The notes beneath the pieces were generated by a model that saw only the letters and a list, made by a program, of their open reading frames with translations, did no database searches and had not been told where the DNA came from. A program made the position numbers and the translations under genes. A DNA stretch of 64,000 nt from Gammaproteobacteria bacterium (GTDB lineage: Bacteria > Pseudomonadota > Gammaproteobacteria > Pseudomonadales > Pseudomonadaceae), in contig JAAYFD010000057.1 in NCBI GenBank assembly GCA_012728415.1, positions 1 to 64,000 on the forward strand, written 5' to 3'. Of the stretch, positions 30,909 to 40,316 are shown in pieces; within the stretch, counting starts at the first letter, position 1, and every line of letters begins with the position of its first letter.

Positions 30909-30935
30909 TTATCGACCGGCCCCGGTCAATCTTTA
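30909..30935 (-). promoter_or_regulatory. Sigma-28 (FliA) promoter of flgM-flgN-flgZ
   Basis: On the minus strand the sequence is TAAAGATT - 11 nt - GTCGATAA, against the FliA consensus TAAAGTTT-N11-GCCGATAA (14 of 16 matches). It lies about 97 bp before the flgM ATG. FliA dependence of flgM is established in P. aeruginosa; the match here is direct. Confidence 0.88.
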
Positions 30936-31008
30936 ATGTGAAAATTTCGCTTGGTGCCGGGTAACGATAATTTGGCTGGGGCTTGGCCACATATTGCCTG
31001 AATTTTCC

Positions 31009-31785
31009 TTACATGGATACTTCAACCTGCCCTGGGGCTACTACCCGGGCTCGAACCACACGTTGTGAGCGCAGGTTGCGCACCCTGATCTGCTGGCCAT
31101 GGCTACCGTCGGTTAGCGCTTCACCGGGCATGCGTACACTGATGGCGCCACTGCGGGCACTGATCACGACCTGGTCGCCACGCTTGACCATCGGCGGAGT
31201 CCGGATCTGGCTGGACAGCACTGGCTGGCCCGCGTTCAGGGTGCGGGTTGCTTGTGCTCCGACAACTTGTTTCAAGTCCAGATAGTAACCCTGTCCCAGG
31301 GCGCTGATATCGCGTTCGGCCAGCATCAGGTCGCTGTCTTGCAGCAGGTTGTTGCGCTTGACAGGATGCTTGGCAACCACTACGTCAAGATACAGGTTAA
31401 CGTGGGCCGGGACAAAAATGCTCCAGGGGGTGTCGCCATTACAGCGTATGCGTACAGTCAGGCGCCCTACCGGGGGAGAGCTGCTCTCAAGGCTTGCATC
31501 CAGAGGCTGGTTGCAGCTATGCAGGCGCAAGCGGGCATCCAGGCGATTGATCTTGATCTGCTGGCGGCCAGCCAGCTGGCTGTGTTTCAGGTAGTCGGAC
31601 ACATGCTGCTCAAGAAAAGACTCGGCAGTGCCGATAATGTCTTCAATGCTGGTGTAGCGGGCTGCCATTGCGTGATTGGCTGCCAGTAGCAACCCGGTGC
31701 AGGCTGCTATACATAGTTGGCGTGCAGTTTTTTGCCGGGGCTGCGTCAGCCTTGTGGCAGCCGGGTTAGGGCGTAGTGCTCTCAT
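31009..31785 (-). CDS. flgA: Flagellar basal body P-ring formation protein FlgA
   Basis: Periplasmic chaperone for FlgI P-ring assembly, 258 aa. A basic N-terminus and hydrophobic stretch (LCIAACTGLLLAANHAMA, about residues 24-41) form a Sec signal. The FlgA/SAF domain lies in the C-terminal half, recognised by VAKHPVKRNNLLQDSDLMLAERDI and GQPVLSSQIRTPPMVKRGDQVVI. It lies upstream of flgM on the same strand and divergent from cheV, the pseudomonad order. Its own promoter was not identified in the 172 bp before cheV. Confidence 0.93.
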   Translation of the reverse strand: MRALRPNPAATRLTQPRQKTARQLCIAACTGLLLAANHAMAARYTSIEDIIGTAESFLEQHVSDYLKHSQLAGRQQIKINRLDARLRLHSCNQPLDASLESSSPPVGRLTVRIRCNGDTPWSIFVPAHVNLYLDVVVAKHPVKRNNLLQDSDLMLAERDISALGQGYYLDLKQVVGAQATRTLNAGQPVLSSQIRTPPMVKRGDQVVISARSGAISVRMPGEALTDGSHGQQIRVRNLRSQRVVRARVVAPGQVEVSM

Positions 31786-31957
31786 GATGGGCTATGATGG
31801 TGGCCGAAAGATAGACCTTAAGGTTAACACATGGGTGTCGGGGTTCCATGTTGTGTTCCTGCTGTGGCATAACAGCATCAGTTACAAACTCAAATTATCA
31901 TCATGTGTCGTCATTTCTGGCTGGAGGCAGGCAGAAACAGCCGACTGGAGAAAGTGT

Positions 31958-32887
31958 ATGGCCAGTATTATGGATTCGGTAAACCAGAGAACACAACTGG
32001 TTGGCCAGAACCGTCTTGAGCTTTTGTTGTTTCGCCTGGCCGGAGCGCAGCTTTACGGGATCAACGTGTTCAAGGTGCGCGAGGTTCTGCCCTGTCCACA
32101 GTTGACAGCACTGCCACATGCCAACCCGGTGGTGCGGGGTGTTGCATCCGTGCGCGGCATGACAGTATCAATCATTGACCTGGCACTGGCGACGGGGCGT
32201 CTTGAAAAAACAAGCCTGGAAAACAGTTTCGTGATTATCACCGAGTACAATAATGGAGTGCAGGGCTTTTTGGTTGGCGGCGTAGAAAGAATAGTCAACC
32301 TTAACTGGTCAGAAGTGCTGCCGCCGCCGCCAGGTAGCGGCCATGACCACTACCTGACCGCGGTAACCCGGGTTGACGAGCAGTTGGTCGAGATTATTGA
32401 TGTTGAGAAGGTTTTTGCCCAGGTTGTGCCCAGCGATACCGGGGTCAGTGAGGGTGTGATTGATGAGCAGGTGCGTAGTGGCGCGGTCGGGCACAAGATC
32501 ATGGTTGTGGATGACTCCTCGGTGGCGCGCAAGCAGTTGCGGCGAGTGCTTGAAGACATAGGGGTTGAACTGGTGGTCTTGAACGATGGCCGGGCGGCCT
32601 ATAATCATTTGCATGGCATGCTTGCCGAGGGCATCAAGCCGTCGGAGGAGTTTGCCATGCTGATTTCGGACATTGAAATGCCAGAAATGGATGGCTACAC
32701 CCTGACTGCGGAAGTTCGTGCTAATCCGGAACTGAAAGATTTATACGTGATGCTGCATACCTCGTTGTCAGGCGTGTTCAATCAGGCCATGGTTGAGAAG
32801 GTGGGGGCCAACGAATTTTTGGCCAAGTTCAAGCCCGACGAGCTTGCGGAGAAGGTGATTAACCGCTTGCGTTCGCTGCGCAGCTAA
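31958..32887 (+). CDS. cheV: Chemotaxis coupling protein CheV (CheW domain plus receiver domain)
   Basis: Adaptor between chemoreceptors and CheA, 309 aa. A CheW-like domain covers about residues 15-150 (LELLLFRLAGAQLYGINVFKVREVL). The receiver domain from about residue 180 (HKIMVVDDSSVARKQLRRVLE) has the phospho-acceptor Asp in MLISDIEMPEMDG and the conserved Lys in FLAKFKPDEL. The start MASIMDSVNQRTQLVGQNRLE matches pseudomonad CheV; GGAG lies 8 nt upstream. A much longer upstream frame reaches into flgA and is not credible. Followed by cheR. Confidence 0.95.
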   Translation: MASIMDSVNQRTQLVGQNRLELLLFRLAGAQLYGINVFKVREVLPCPQLTALPHANPVVRGVASVRGMTVSIIDLALATGRLEKTSLENSFVIITEYNNGVQGFLVGGVERIVNLNWSEVLPPPPGSGHDHYLTAVTRVDEQLVEIIDVEKVFAQVVPSDTGVSEGVIDEQVRSGAVGHKIMVVDDSSVARKQLRRVLEDIGVELVVLNDGRAAYNHLHGMLAEGIKPSEEFAMLISDIEMPEMDGYTLTAEVRANPELKDLYVMLHTSLSGVFNQAMVEKVGANEFLAKFKPDELAEKVINRLRSLRS

Positions 32888-33002
32888 ACAAGGCGGCAGG
32901 CCTGTTCGGGCGCAGCCATGGCTACCGCTAACAATATACGGCCTGTCTGCTGTAAATGATCTATAATCACTCTCGCTTCATTCACTTTTAAAGGCGCGCG
33001 TC

Positions 33003-33830
33003 GTGTCAGTAACAAATCTCGATTTTGAGCTGTTTCGCGATTATCTGGAAAAACATTCGGGAATCATGCTGGGTGACAATAAACAATACTTGGTCACCAG
33101 TCGGCTCAGGAAGATTATGGAGTCCGAGCGTCTACAATCCCTGGCCGAGTTGCTCAGGGCCATGCAGTCGGGGCCGCGCAGCGGCTTGTATCAGCAGGTG
33201 ATTGACGCAATGACGACCAACGAAACCCTGTGGTTTCGTGATGGCTATCCGTTTGAAGTCATGAAAAACAAAGTTCTGCCGGAACTTACACAAAAATATC
33301 CAAACCAGCGCCTGCGCATTTGGTCGGCGGCCAGCTCATCCGGGCAAGAGCCGTTTTCACTGTCAATGGTGGTGGATGAATATGAGCGCAGCAACCCTGG
33401 CCAGTTGCGTGCCGGTGTACAGATCGTGGCAACCGACCTCTCCGTAAGCATGCTCGAAGCTTGCAAGCGGGGCGAGTACGATGCGTTGTCAATGGGGCGC
33501 GGTTTGTCGCTGGAGCGTCAGCAGCGCTATTTCGAAAAACTTGATGGCGCCCGCTGGCGTATCAAGCAGCCGGTTCGTCAGCGGGTCGAATTTCGCCAGC
33601 TGAACCTGCTTGACAGTTACGCTTTGCTGGGAAAGTTTGATGTAGTGTTTTGCCGCAACGTCTTGATTTATTTCTCAGCAGAAGTAAAAAAAGATATTTT
33701 GCGTCGCATTCACGCCACGCTGAAACCCGGCGGATATCTGTTCCTGGGTGCATCCGAAGCGTTGAATGGTTTGCCCGAGCTTTATAGCATGGTGCAGTGC
33801 AGTCCGGGCATCATTTATCAGGCCAGGTAG
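33003..33830 (+). CDS. cheR: Chemotaxis protein methyltransferase CheR
   Basis: S-adenosylmethionine-dependent methylation of chemoreceptor glutamates, 275 aa, GTG start. N-terminal helical domain (DFELFRDYLEKHSGIMLGDNKQYLVTSRL) and a methyltransferase domain with MTTNETLWFRD, IWSAASSSGQEPFSLSM, IVATDLSVSMLE and FDVVFCRNVLIYF. AAGG lies upstream. A TATAAT at 32962-32967 might be its -10 but lacks a good -35. Ends in a strong terminator. Confidence 0.96.
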   Translation: MSVTNLDFELFRDYLEKHSGIMLGDNKQYLVTSRLRKIMESERLQSLAELLRAMQSGPRSGLYQQVIDAMTTNETLWFRDGYPFEVMKNKVLPELTQKYPNQRLRIWSAASSSGQEPFSLSMVVDEYERSNPGQLRAGVQIVATDLSVSMLEACKRGEYDALSMGRGLSLERQQRYFEKLDGARWRIKQPVRQRVEFRQLNLLDSYALLGKFDVVFCRNVLIYFSAEVKKDILRRIHATLKPGGYLFLGASEALNGLPELYSMVQCSPGIIYQAR

Positions 33831-33858
33831 CCAAACACTTTCAGTGTGGGTAAACGGG

Positions 33859-33889
33859 GCCGCATGTTTTAGCAGACATGCGGCTTTTT
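33859..33889 (+). terminator. Intrinsic terminator after cheR
   Basis: GCCGCATGT / ACATGCGGC stem of 9 bp, 8-nt loop and five T's. It separates the flagellar/chemotaxis block from pdxB. Confidence 0.92.
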
Positions 33890-33921
33890 ATTTTGGCAAG
33901 CCCGGTGCGGGAGGTGTATGC

Positions 33922-35091
33922 ATGCGGATTGTAGTTGACGAAAACATCCCTGAAGCCAGTGTGTTTGCGCGTCATGGCGAGTTGACAGTATTGCCGGGCC
34001 GGCATTTGACAGCAGCTGACGTACAGCAGGCGGATGCCTTGATTGTGCGTTCAGTTACACAGGTCAATGCGGATCTGCTGAGGGGCAGCAGGGTCGGCTT
34101 TGTCGGCAGCTGTACCATTGGTACCGATCATCTGGATACGGCCTGGCTGGACGCCGCCGGAATCGTCTGGAGCAATGCGCCGGGGTGTAATGCGCGCTCG
34201 GTGGTCGAGTATGTATTGGCAGCGTTGCAGCTGCTGGCAACCAGACACCAGGCAAGACTTGAGCAGCGCCGGTTCGGTATTGTTGGAGTGGGCGAAGTTG
34301 GCCAGCGTCTGGCTTGTGTGCTTGACGCTTTGGGCTGGCAAGTGATGCTGTGTGATCCTCCACGTGAGGCGACCGGAACTGCTCCAGGAGTAGCTGCCTT
34401 GCCGGAGCAGGGCTTTGTCAGCCTGGGCGAGGTACTCGAACAATGTGATGTGATTTGCCTGCATACACCCTTGACCAGCTCGGGACCGTGGCCAACCCGG
34501 CACTTGCTGTCTGCCGGGCAGCTGCAAAAGCTCAGGCCGGGAAGTTGGCTGTTGAATGCCGGGCGTGGACCGGTAGTTGATAACAAGGCGTTGTTGCAGG
34601 TGCTACAGCAACGCTCCGATCTGTCTGTGGTGCTGGATGTCTGGGAAAACGAGCCATGGGTAGATCCACAGTTGGCAGCCCGTTGTGCACTGGTTACGCC
34701 GCATATTGCCGGCTATAGCCTGGACGGAAAAATCCGCGGCACAGAAATGATTTATCAGGCGTTTTGCCGCCATTTTGAGCTGGAAGTAAAACAAGGGGTG
34801 CAATACCCGGTGCCAGAAATTAAAGCACTGAGCATCAGCAATAGCATGCCACCAGAAAAACTTTTGCAGCAGCTATCGAGCATGTTTTATCAGCCCTTGA
34901 AAGATGATGCAGCGTTGCGTGCAACACTGTCGCTGGATGTGCAGGCACGTGCTGTGGCGTTTGACCGCTTGCGCAAGGAATATGGGGTGCGCCGGGAAAT
35001 GCTGGCTACCCGCCTTTGTTTGCCGGCAGGCAACCAGCCGCTGCAGCAGCTGGCGCAGGCTCTGGGCATGCAGTGGCAGGAGGAAGCTTGA
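33922..35091 (+). CDS. pdxB: Erythronate-4-phosphate dehydrogenase
   Basis: Second step of the DXP-independent pyridoxal phosphate pathway, 389 aa. D-2-hydroxyacid dehydrogenase fold: N-terminal MRIVVDENIPEASVFARHGE, nucleotide-binding GIVGVGEVGQRLA near residue 120, catalytic region LLNAGRGPVVDN, DVWENEP and the His in CALVTPHIAGYS. The C-terminal dimerisation domain specific to PdxB is present (about residue 290 on). GGAGG lies 8 nt before the ATG. Apparently monocistronic and convergent with prc. Confidence 0.95.
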   Translation: MRIVVDENIPEASVFARHGELTVLPGRHLTAADVQQADALIVRSVTQVNADLLRGSRVGFVGSCTIGTDHLDTAWLDAAGIVWSNAPGCNARSVVEYVLAALQLLATRHQARLEQRRFGIVGVGEVGQRLACVLDALGWQVMLCDPPREATGTAPGVAALPEQGFVSLGEVLEQCDVICLHTPLTSSGPWPTRHLLSAGQLQKLRPGSWLLNAGRGPVVDNKALLQVLQQRSDLSVVLDVWENEPWVDPQLAARCALVTPHIAGYSLDGKIRGTEMIYQAFCRHFELEVKQGVQYPVPEIKALSISNSMPPEKLLQQLSSMFYQPLKDDAALRATLSLDVQARAVAFDRLRKEYGVRREMLATRLCLPAGNQPLQQLAQALGMQWQEEA

Positions 35092-35135
35092 GCTGCCGCT
35101 CAGCTACAGCGTATCAGTCCTGTGAGCCGGCTGGG

Positions 35136-37241
35136 TCAGGGACGGCTGGCAACCTGATGCAAGCTGGTCCAGTCCAGCAGGATATGAGCGGTTTCTTTCA
35201 GGTAGGCATCCTTGAGTGGGTCTTTGTCTTCGTCCGGGTCGCTGTGGACGCTGTTGTCCAGTTCGTCATCTTCATCGTTCAGGGCTTTAAGCAGCTCTTC
35301 ACCCTTGGCACTGCGGCGCTGGTTTTCCAGCTCAAGCTGCAGCTTTTCGATACGCTCCTGTTCGGCGCGACGGGTGCTTTCCTTCAAGCTGACTACGGTT
35401 TCCTGCATTAGCTGACGGGCCAGGTTCAGGCGCTGGCGGTTGTAGATAAAGTCCGGATCCTGCTCGGTGCGGGCGTCATGGCGGGCCTGCAAAACATCAA
35501 GGTGCGGCTTGAAAGGGTCTTTGCGCGCTGGAATGGCGGGCTTGATGCTGTCCCAGGGCATGGCTTCAGGCAGGGCGCTTTCGCCAATCTGCTCGGTATC
35601 AACCAGTGCAGGATAGTGGATGTCAGGAATTACCCCCTGATGCTGGGTGCTGCGCCCGGAAACACGATAGAACTTGGCTAGCGTCAGTTTGAGCTCGCCA
35701 TGATTCAGGGGCTGAATGCTTTGTACCGTGCCTTTGCCAAAGGTCTGGCCACCGACCACCAGCGCACGATGATAGTCCTGCATGGCGCCCGCAAAAATCT
35801 CCGATGCTGAAGCAGACAGGCGGTTGACCAGTACGGCCAGCGGCCCACGATAAAAAGGACCGCCGGCTTCTTCGTCAGCCAGCACATCAACCCGGCCATT
35901 GCTGTTGCGTACCAGCACGGTAGGGCCCTGGTCAATAAACAGGCTGGTCAGCTCGGTGGCTTCTTGCAGTGAACCGCCCCCGTTATTGCGCAGGTCAATG
36001 ACAATGCCTTCGACCTTTTCTTTTTGTAGTTCGGTAATGAGCCGTTTGACGTCGCGAGTGGTGCTCTTATAGTCTGCCTGGCCGGCACGATAAGCTTTGA
36101 AGTCTATGTAAAATGTAGGAATTTCGATAATACCGATTTTGGATGTGCGGCCATCCTGTTCCAGCTCTATGATCGACTTCTTGGCAGCCTGTTCCTCCAG
36201 CTTGACTGCCTCGCGAACCAGACTGACCACCTTGCTGCTTTGGTCGTTGGGTGCGTTGCTGGCCGGAATGATTTCCAGCCTGACGGTGGTGCCTTTCGGG
36301 CCACGAATCAGTTTTACCACTTCATCCAGGCGCCAGCCAATGACATCCACCAGTGACTTGTTGCCCTGGCCAACTGCAATGATGCGGTCTGCTGGGGCCA
36401 GAAGCTTGCTTTTGTCGGCAGGCCCGGCTGGAACCAGGCGCACAACTTTAACGTATTCGTTATCACTTTGCAGAACTGCACCAATGCCTTCCAGTGAAAG
36501 GCTCATGTTGATGTCGAAGTTTTCCGCATTTTCTGGTGACAGGTAGCTGGTGTGCGGGTCGTAGGTTTGAGTGAAAGCGTTGATGTAGGTCTGGAAAACA
36601 TCTTCACTGCGAGTTTGCTGCATGCGCTTGTGCTGATTTCTGTAGCGCTTGACAAGAAGCTCGGCGATTGCCGGGTTCTCCTTGCCGGCCAGCTTCAGAC
36701 GCAGCACCTCGTCCTTCAGGCGTTTGCGCCAAAGCTCCGCAAGCTCATTCGTGTCGGCAGGCCAGGGGGCTTTTTCACGATCAGTTTCAAGGGACTCATC
36801 CAGGTCGAAGTCCAGACTGTCCAGACCTTGTTCCAGAATGGCCAGTGACTGCTCCAGATATTGGGACTGGCGCTGCAAGTAGAGGCGATACAGCTCGAAG
36901 CCGGGTTCCAGGTTGCCCTTGCGCAAAAAATCGTCGTAACGCGTTTCCCAGCTGCTATAGTGGTCAAGGTCCTTGCGGGTAAAAAACAGGCGTGCGGGAT
37001 CCAGGGCTTTTAGATAGTTGGCATGGATTTTTGCCGAGCGAACGTCATCCAGTGGCGGCTTGTTATAGTGATGGCGCTGGAGCAGTTCGACAATATTGAG
37101 GCTGGCGATTACCTGCTCGCGTTCAGGTTGCAGGTGTGACCAGTCAGCAGACGGGGTGGCAGCCAGTACGGTCAAAGAGAACAACAGGGCAAAAAAACCT
37201 GTTATCAAGGAGCTTGGTGTGGGCAGTTTCATTGGCTTCAT
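35136..37241 (-). CDS. prc: Tail-specific carboxy-terminal processing protease Prc
   Basis: Periplasmic serine protease, family S41, that degrades proteins with nonpolar C-termini and, in P. aeruginosa (AlgO/Prc), truncated MucA. 701 aa. Signal peptide about residues 1-27; N-terminal helical domain; PDZ domain (EGIGAVLQSDNEYVKVVRLVPAGPADKS, about 250-330); S41 peptidase with the Ser-Lys dyad in SASASE (476-481) and Lys503 in TFGKGTVQ; C-terminal DUF3340-like helical region. Two in-frame ATGs, codons 1 and 4, are possible starts. Monocistronic. 45 bp separate it from convergent pdxB. Confidence 0.94.
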   Translation of the reverse strand: MKPMKLPTPSSLITGFFALLFSLTVLAATPSADWSHLQPEREQVIASLNIVELLQRHHYNKPPLDDVRSAKIHANYLKALDPARLFFTRKDLDHYSSWETRYDDFLRKGNLEPGFELYRLYLQRQSQYLEQSLAILEQGLDSLDFDLDESLETDREKAPWPADTNELAELWRKRLKDEVLRLKLAGKENPAIAELLVKRYRNQHKRMQQTRSEDVFQTYINAFTQTYDPHTSYLSPENAENFDINMSLSLEGIGAVLQSDNEYVKVVRLVPAGPADKSKLLAPADRIIAVGQGNKSLVDVIGWRLDEVVKLIRGPKGTTVRLEIIPASNAPNDQSSKVVSLVREAVKLEEQAAKKSIIELEQDGRTSKIGIIEIPTFYIDFKAYRAGQADYKSTTRDVKRLITELQKEKVEGIVIDLRNNGGGSLQEATELTSLFIDQGPTVLVRNSNGRVDVLADEEAGGPFYRGPLAVLVNRLSASASEIFAGAMQDYHRALVVGGQTFGKGTVQSIQPLNHGELKLTLAKFYRVSGRSTQHQGVIPDIHYPALVDTEQIGESALPEAMPWDSIKPAIPARKDPFKPHLDVLQARHDARTEQDPDFIYNRQRLNLARQLMQETVVSLKESTRRAEQERIEKLQLELENQRRSAKGEELLKALNDEDDELDNSVHSDPDEDKDPLKDAYLKETAHILLDWTSLHQVASRP

Positions 37242-37429
37242 TCTTTGGTTGGGTGGCCGTGTGGCGGCCTGGGTGAAAAACTACTGGCTCAGCTTGCCTG
37301 ATGTCAGGAAAGTGCCGGCCAGTCTTGGCTGCTGTCGGCTGACTGGGCAAGTATATTGGTTTTGATGCCTGGTTGTGTGCAAAAAGAGCATGCAGCCGGC
37401 AATGTCTTATTCACTACTATGGAGGCAGA

Positions 37430-38377
37430 ATGAAGGCATTACAAGCAGTGGAAAAAAAGCCGGTGGTGGTTGAAGTTCCACGTCCGGAATGTACGGAGGG
37501 TCAGGTGCGTATTCGTGTCACGGCCACCGGAGTCAATCGTGCGGACCTGTTGCAGGTAGCTGGCCTGTATCCGCCACCGCCCGGTGTTTCTGATGTTCTG
37601 GGCCTGGAATGTGCAGGTGAGATTGTTGAGGCCACTGCGGATAGCGGCTGGCAGGTGGGTGACCAGGTTTGTGCGTTGCTCGCTGGCGGCGGCATGGCCG
37701 AGGAGGTTTGCGTTGATGCCCGTCATGTGCTCCCGCTGCCGCAAGGGCTGACTTTACTGGAAGCCGCCGCTGTACCAGAAGTGTATGCAACAGCCTGGCT
37801 GAATGTATTCATGCTTGGTGAAGCCAAAAAAGGCGACAGGGTCCTGATTCATGCCGGTGCCAGTGGCGTCGGGTCGGCAGCGATCCAGCTATGCAAGGCA
37901 CTGGAGATTGATTGCTGGGTCAGTGTCGGCTCGCAGGAGCGTCTGGATTACTGTATTGAGCTGGGTGCCCAAGGAGGAGTGATCCGTGGTGACGGCATTG
38001 AGGGGCTGCAGGAGTTTGGGCCTTTCGATGTGATTCTGGACCCCGTTGGAGCCAGCTATGCAGTGCAAAACCTGAAAATGCTTGCAGTAGATGGCCGCTG
38101 GGTCAACATCGGATTGATGGGCGGGCGTCGTGTAGAGCTTGATCTTGCTCAGTTGCTGGGCAAGCGCATCCGCTTTATCGGCTCGACTTTGCGCACCCGC
38201 GATGATGGCTTCAAGGCAGACTTGATTGCTTCGTTGCGTCAGCAGGTATGGCCAATGTTTGCTGCCGGCAAGCTGCATCCGCAAGCTGAAGAGGTATTTG
38301 ATTTTGCCGATGCCGAGCAGGCCTTTGCCCGGCTGGCCAGCAATCAGGTTAACGGCAAGCTGGTGCTGAAACTTTAA
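37430..38377 (+). CDS. NAD(P)H quinone oxidoreductase, PIG3/QOR family of zinc-free MDR proteins
   Basis: Medium-chain dehydrogenase/reductase of 315 aa, probably a one-electron NADPH:quinone reductase. It has the PIG3-like N-terminus MKALQAVEKKPVVVEVPRPE, the substrate-domain signature VTATGVNRADLLQVAGLYPPPPG and the nucleotide-binding ILIHAGASGVGSAAIQL region. The catalytic zinc ligands of alcohol dehydrogenases are absent. GGAGG precedes the ATG closely. It is divergent from prc and convergent with the HDOD gene. The physiological substrate is not evident. Confidence 0.88.
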   Translation: MKALQAVEKKPVVVEVPRPECTEGQVRIRVTATGVNRADLLQVAGLYPPPPGVSDVLGLECAGEIVEATADSGWQVGDQVCALLAGGGMAEEVCVDARHVLPLPQGLTLLEAAAVPEVYATAWLNVFMLGEAKKGDRVLIHAGASGVGSAAIQLCKALEIDCWVSVGSQERLDYCIELGAQGGVIRGDGIEGLQEFGPFDVILDPVGASYAVQNLKMLAVDGRWVNIGLMGGRRVELDLAQLLGKRIRFIGSTLRTRDDGFKADLIASLRQQVWPMFAAGKLHPQAEEVFDFADAEQAFARLASNQVNGKLVLKL

Positions 38378-38586
38378 TGGCAGGGGCTGCTGCCAACCCG
38401 AACAGCACTTGGGGCCTGAGGCCAAAGACCTGGTTGGCCGGGCTGTGAGCATAGCTGGGGTGAACAGCGCTGGAGCCTGCAAAACCTGAGGATGCGCTGA
38501 ATAAAGATGAGCGGAGCAGTCTGGGTCAGGCGAAAAGCGCAGCTGGCTTGTGGTAAGCGAGCGTTTGCACCGGTTTTCAACAGTGA

Positions 38587-38618
38587 CCTGACAGCGCAGA
38601 TGGCTATTCAGCGTTTCC
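38587..38618 (+). repeat. 32-bp dispersed repeat, copy 1
   Basis: Starts CCTGACAGCGCAGAT and ends TCAGCGTTTCC with a 6-nt variable middle. A second copy at 42174-42205 matches at 27 of 32 positions in the same orientation. Both lie between convergent genes. The rest of 38378-38648 (270 bp) shows no gene. Confidence 0.65.
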
Positions 38619-38648
38619 GTGGTTTGAAGTGGCTCTGACTGCGCCAGG

Positions 38649-40190
38649 TCACCGCAGTTTCAATGCCTGTTCCAGATAGCGATTGCTGGCATTGAATGCC
38701 TTGAGGCTGTCCGGTTGTAGCGGGTGTCCCCTGTCATCGGCGATTGCCAGCAGAATCGGCTTGTTATTGCGCCAAATGCTGCCCATAACCAGGTTTCGGC
38801 TGTTTAGCCTGAAGGCCAGCTGTTCGCTCAGGTGGCCGAGGATTTTATAGTGGTTGTCAGTATGCACCAGCAAGGGTTCGCGATGCTTTAGCAGATGGCG
38901 AAAGAGCGGGTTGGTTGTGGTGTCGAGCAGGGGCTCTTGCAATGTAAACTCATAGTTTAGCTGGCAGACGGGTACCAGGTGACCATTGTTGCCCTGGGGA
39001 CCCAGTACCAATACCCTGGAAAAACCGCCATGCATCAGCATGCCGGCATAGTGGTTGAGCAGTTGCAGGGTATTACCAAACGGGCTGGGACGTTGCAATA
39101 ATGTACTGGCCTGCTTGCGCCACCGGGGCAGATCCAGCGCTTTTCTTGTACTTTCGTCAGGTTGTGCAGGTTGTGCAGCGGGGGCTGCATTGGCATGCTC
39201 GGACTTGATGCGCTGCACATGCCATGGCCATATCAGAGCCTGGGCAGGGTGCCACAGGTTGGTAATGCCCAGATAGCGGGCGTGCTCGACACTGGTCAGG
39301 TGGTTTTGTTGCTGCACGGTGGCCAGTGGCAGACGCAGATAAAGGCTGATCAGGCGCTGCCAGCGCAAGCAATGGTTGTCGCCCCACGAGTTGTGGCTGG
39401 CTAATGCCAGACCGCTGGCCAGCACTATGCTGTTGGCTGGCTGACTGAGCCAGGTGTTCAAATCTTTTTGCTCATCCAGCCGTCGCTGCTGCTCAAGCGG
39501 TGCATGGTGCAAGCGCGACAGCAGCAGAGCGCGGGCGATCATGCGGCGATTGCTGCCCAGGGTGGCATAACCGTCAATGATCCACTCTGGCAAGTTCCAG
39601 TGCCTGGCCAGGGCGTGGCAGAGCCTGTTCAGGGGCAGGCCGAGCAGTTCGCGCTCCACTTTGTAGGCCGGCTCGCCATTGCCCAGTACGCGCTGCTCCC
39701 AATGTTCAAAAAACTCGGGGTAACGGGTCAGCAATGGCCAGAGCGGAGAAAAAAACAACAGGCTGCCCCAGTGGATTTCCTGCCACAGGCGTGCCATTTT
39801 GTGGGCGAACAGTGCATTGGCGTGGCGGTTGGCATGCTGGCCGATCAGCCAAACCTGGCGCAGACTGGCTGGTATGGGTACTTTGCTTTCGTCCATCAGG
39901 GAGGCCAGCAGAGTGCTGCAGCGGGCCATGCCCAGCCGCTGGAGAACCGCGTTCAGGCTATAGGCTGGCTCTTTCAGGCTGCTGGCCGAGCGACTAGCCT
40001 CGCGAAACAGGATCAGGGCTATGCTTGGAGCCTCGGTAATGGCACGTGAAATTTCGCCCAAGCTGCTGTTGGGATTGGCTATAACGCGTTGTACGCGTTC
40101 TTTTTGACCGGTGTGGACTGGCAGGGCCGTACGGTCCAGCAGCTTTAACCATTCATTTAGTGGTTTTGGTTGGAGTATACTGTTGCCCAT
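38649..40190 (-). CDS. HDOD domain protein of unknown function
   Basis: 513 aa. The N-terminal part (from MGNSILQPKPLNEWLKLLDRTALPVHTGQKERV, then SLGEISRAITEAPSIALILFREA and LNAVLQRLGMARCSTLL) has the layout of an HDOD domain, a catalytically dead HD relative found in signalling proteins. The C-terminal about 150 residues could be a divergent GAF-like sensor (SRVLVLGPQGNNGHLVPV to the end), but I cannot name it. The start at 40190 has GGGAA upstream; a longer frame would overlap motA on the other strand. It is divergent from motA, and HDOD proteins often act in motility or c-di-GMP control, but a role here is inference. Confidence 0.75.
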   Translation of the reverse strand: MGNSILQPKPLNEWLKLLDRTALPVHTGQKERVQRVIANPNSSLGEISRAITEAPSIALILFREASRSASSLKEPAYSLNAVLQRLGMARCSTLLASLMDESKVPIPASLRQVWLIGQHANRHANALFAHKMARLWQEIHWGSLLFFSPLWPLLTRYPEFFEHWEQRVLGNGEPAYKVERELLGLPLNRLCHALARHWNLPEWIIDGYATLGSNRRMIARALLLSRLHHAPLEQQRRLDEQKDLNTWLSQPANSIVLASGLALASHNSWGDNHCLRWQRLISLYLRLPLATVQQQNHLTSVEHARYLGITNLWHPAQALIWPWHVQRIKSEHANAAPAAQPAQPDESTRKALDLPRWRKQASTLLQRPSPFGNTLQLLNHYAGMLMHGGFSRVLVLGPQGNNGHLVPVCQLNYEFTLQEPLLDTTTNPLFRHLLKHREPLLVHTDNHYKILGHLSEQLAFRLNSRNLVMGSIWRNNKPILLAIADDRGHPLQPDSLKAFNASNRYLEQALKLR

Positions 40191-40246
40191 TTGATGCGAT
40201 TCCCGTGATGGCAAGCCACCCAGCTCTGATAGTTCGTCGATATTAG

Positions 40247-40271
40247 CAAATATTGACGCATTCAAATATTG
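40247..40271. repeat. Direct repeat CAAATATTG between the HDOD gene and motA
   Basis: Two identical 9-mers start 16 nt apart (40247 and 40263) in the 126-bp divergent intergenic region. The spacing is about 1.5 helical turns. Could be regulator sites or part of AT-rich promoter DNA. Confidence 0.35.
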
Positions 40272-40316
40272 GTGTGTTGTTGGGTGTCGTCTGAACTTGA
40301 GTGTACGTGAAAAAGA

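Noticed and set aside
31786-31957. Sigma-54 promoter before cheV or flgA
   Set aside because: TGGCA-like fragments are present, but none has the TTGC partner at the required spacing.
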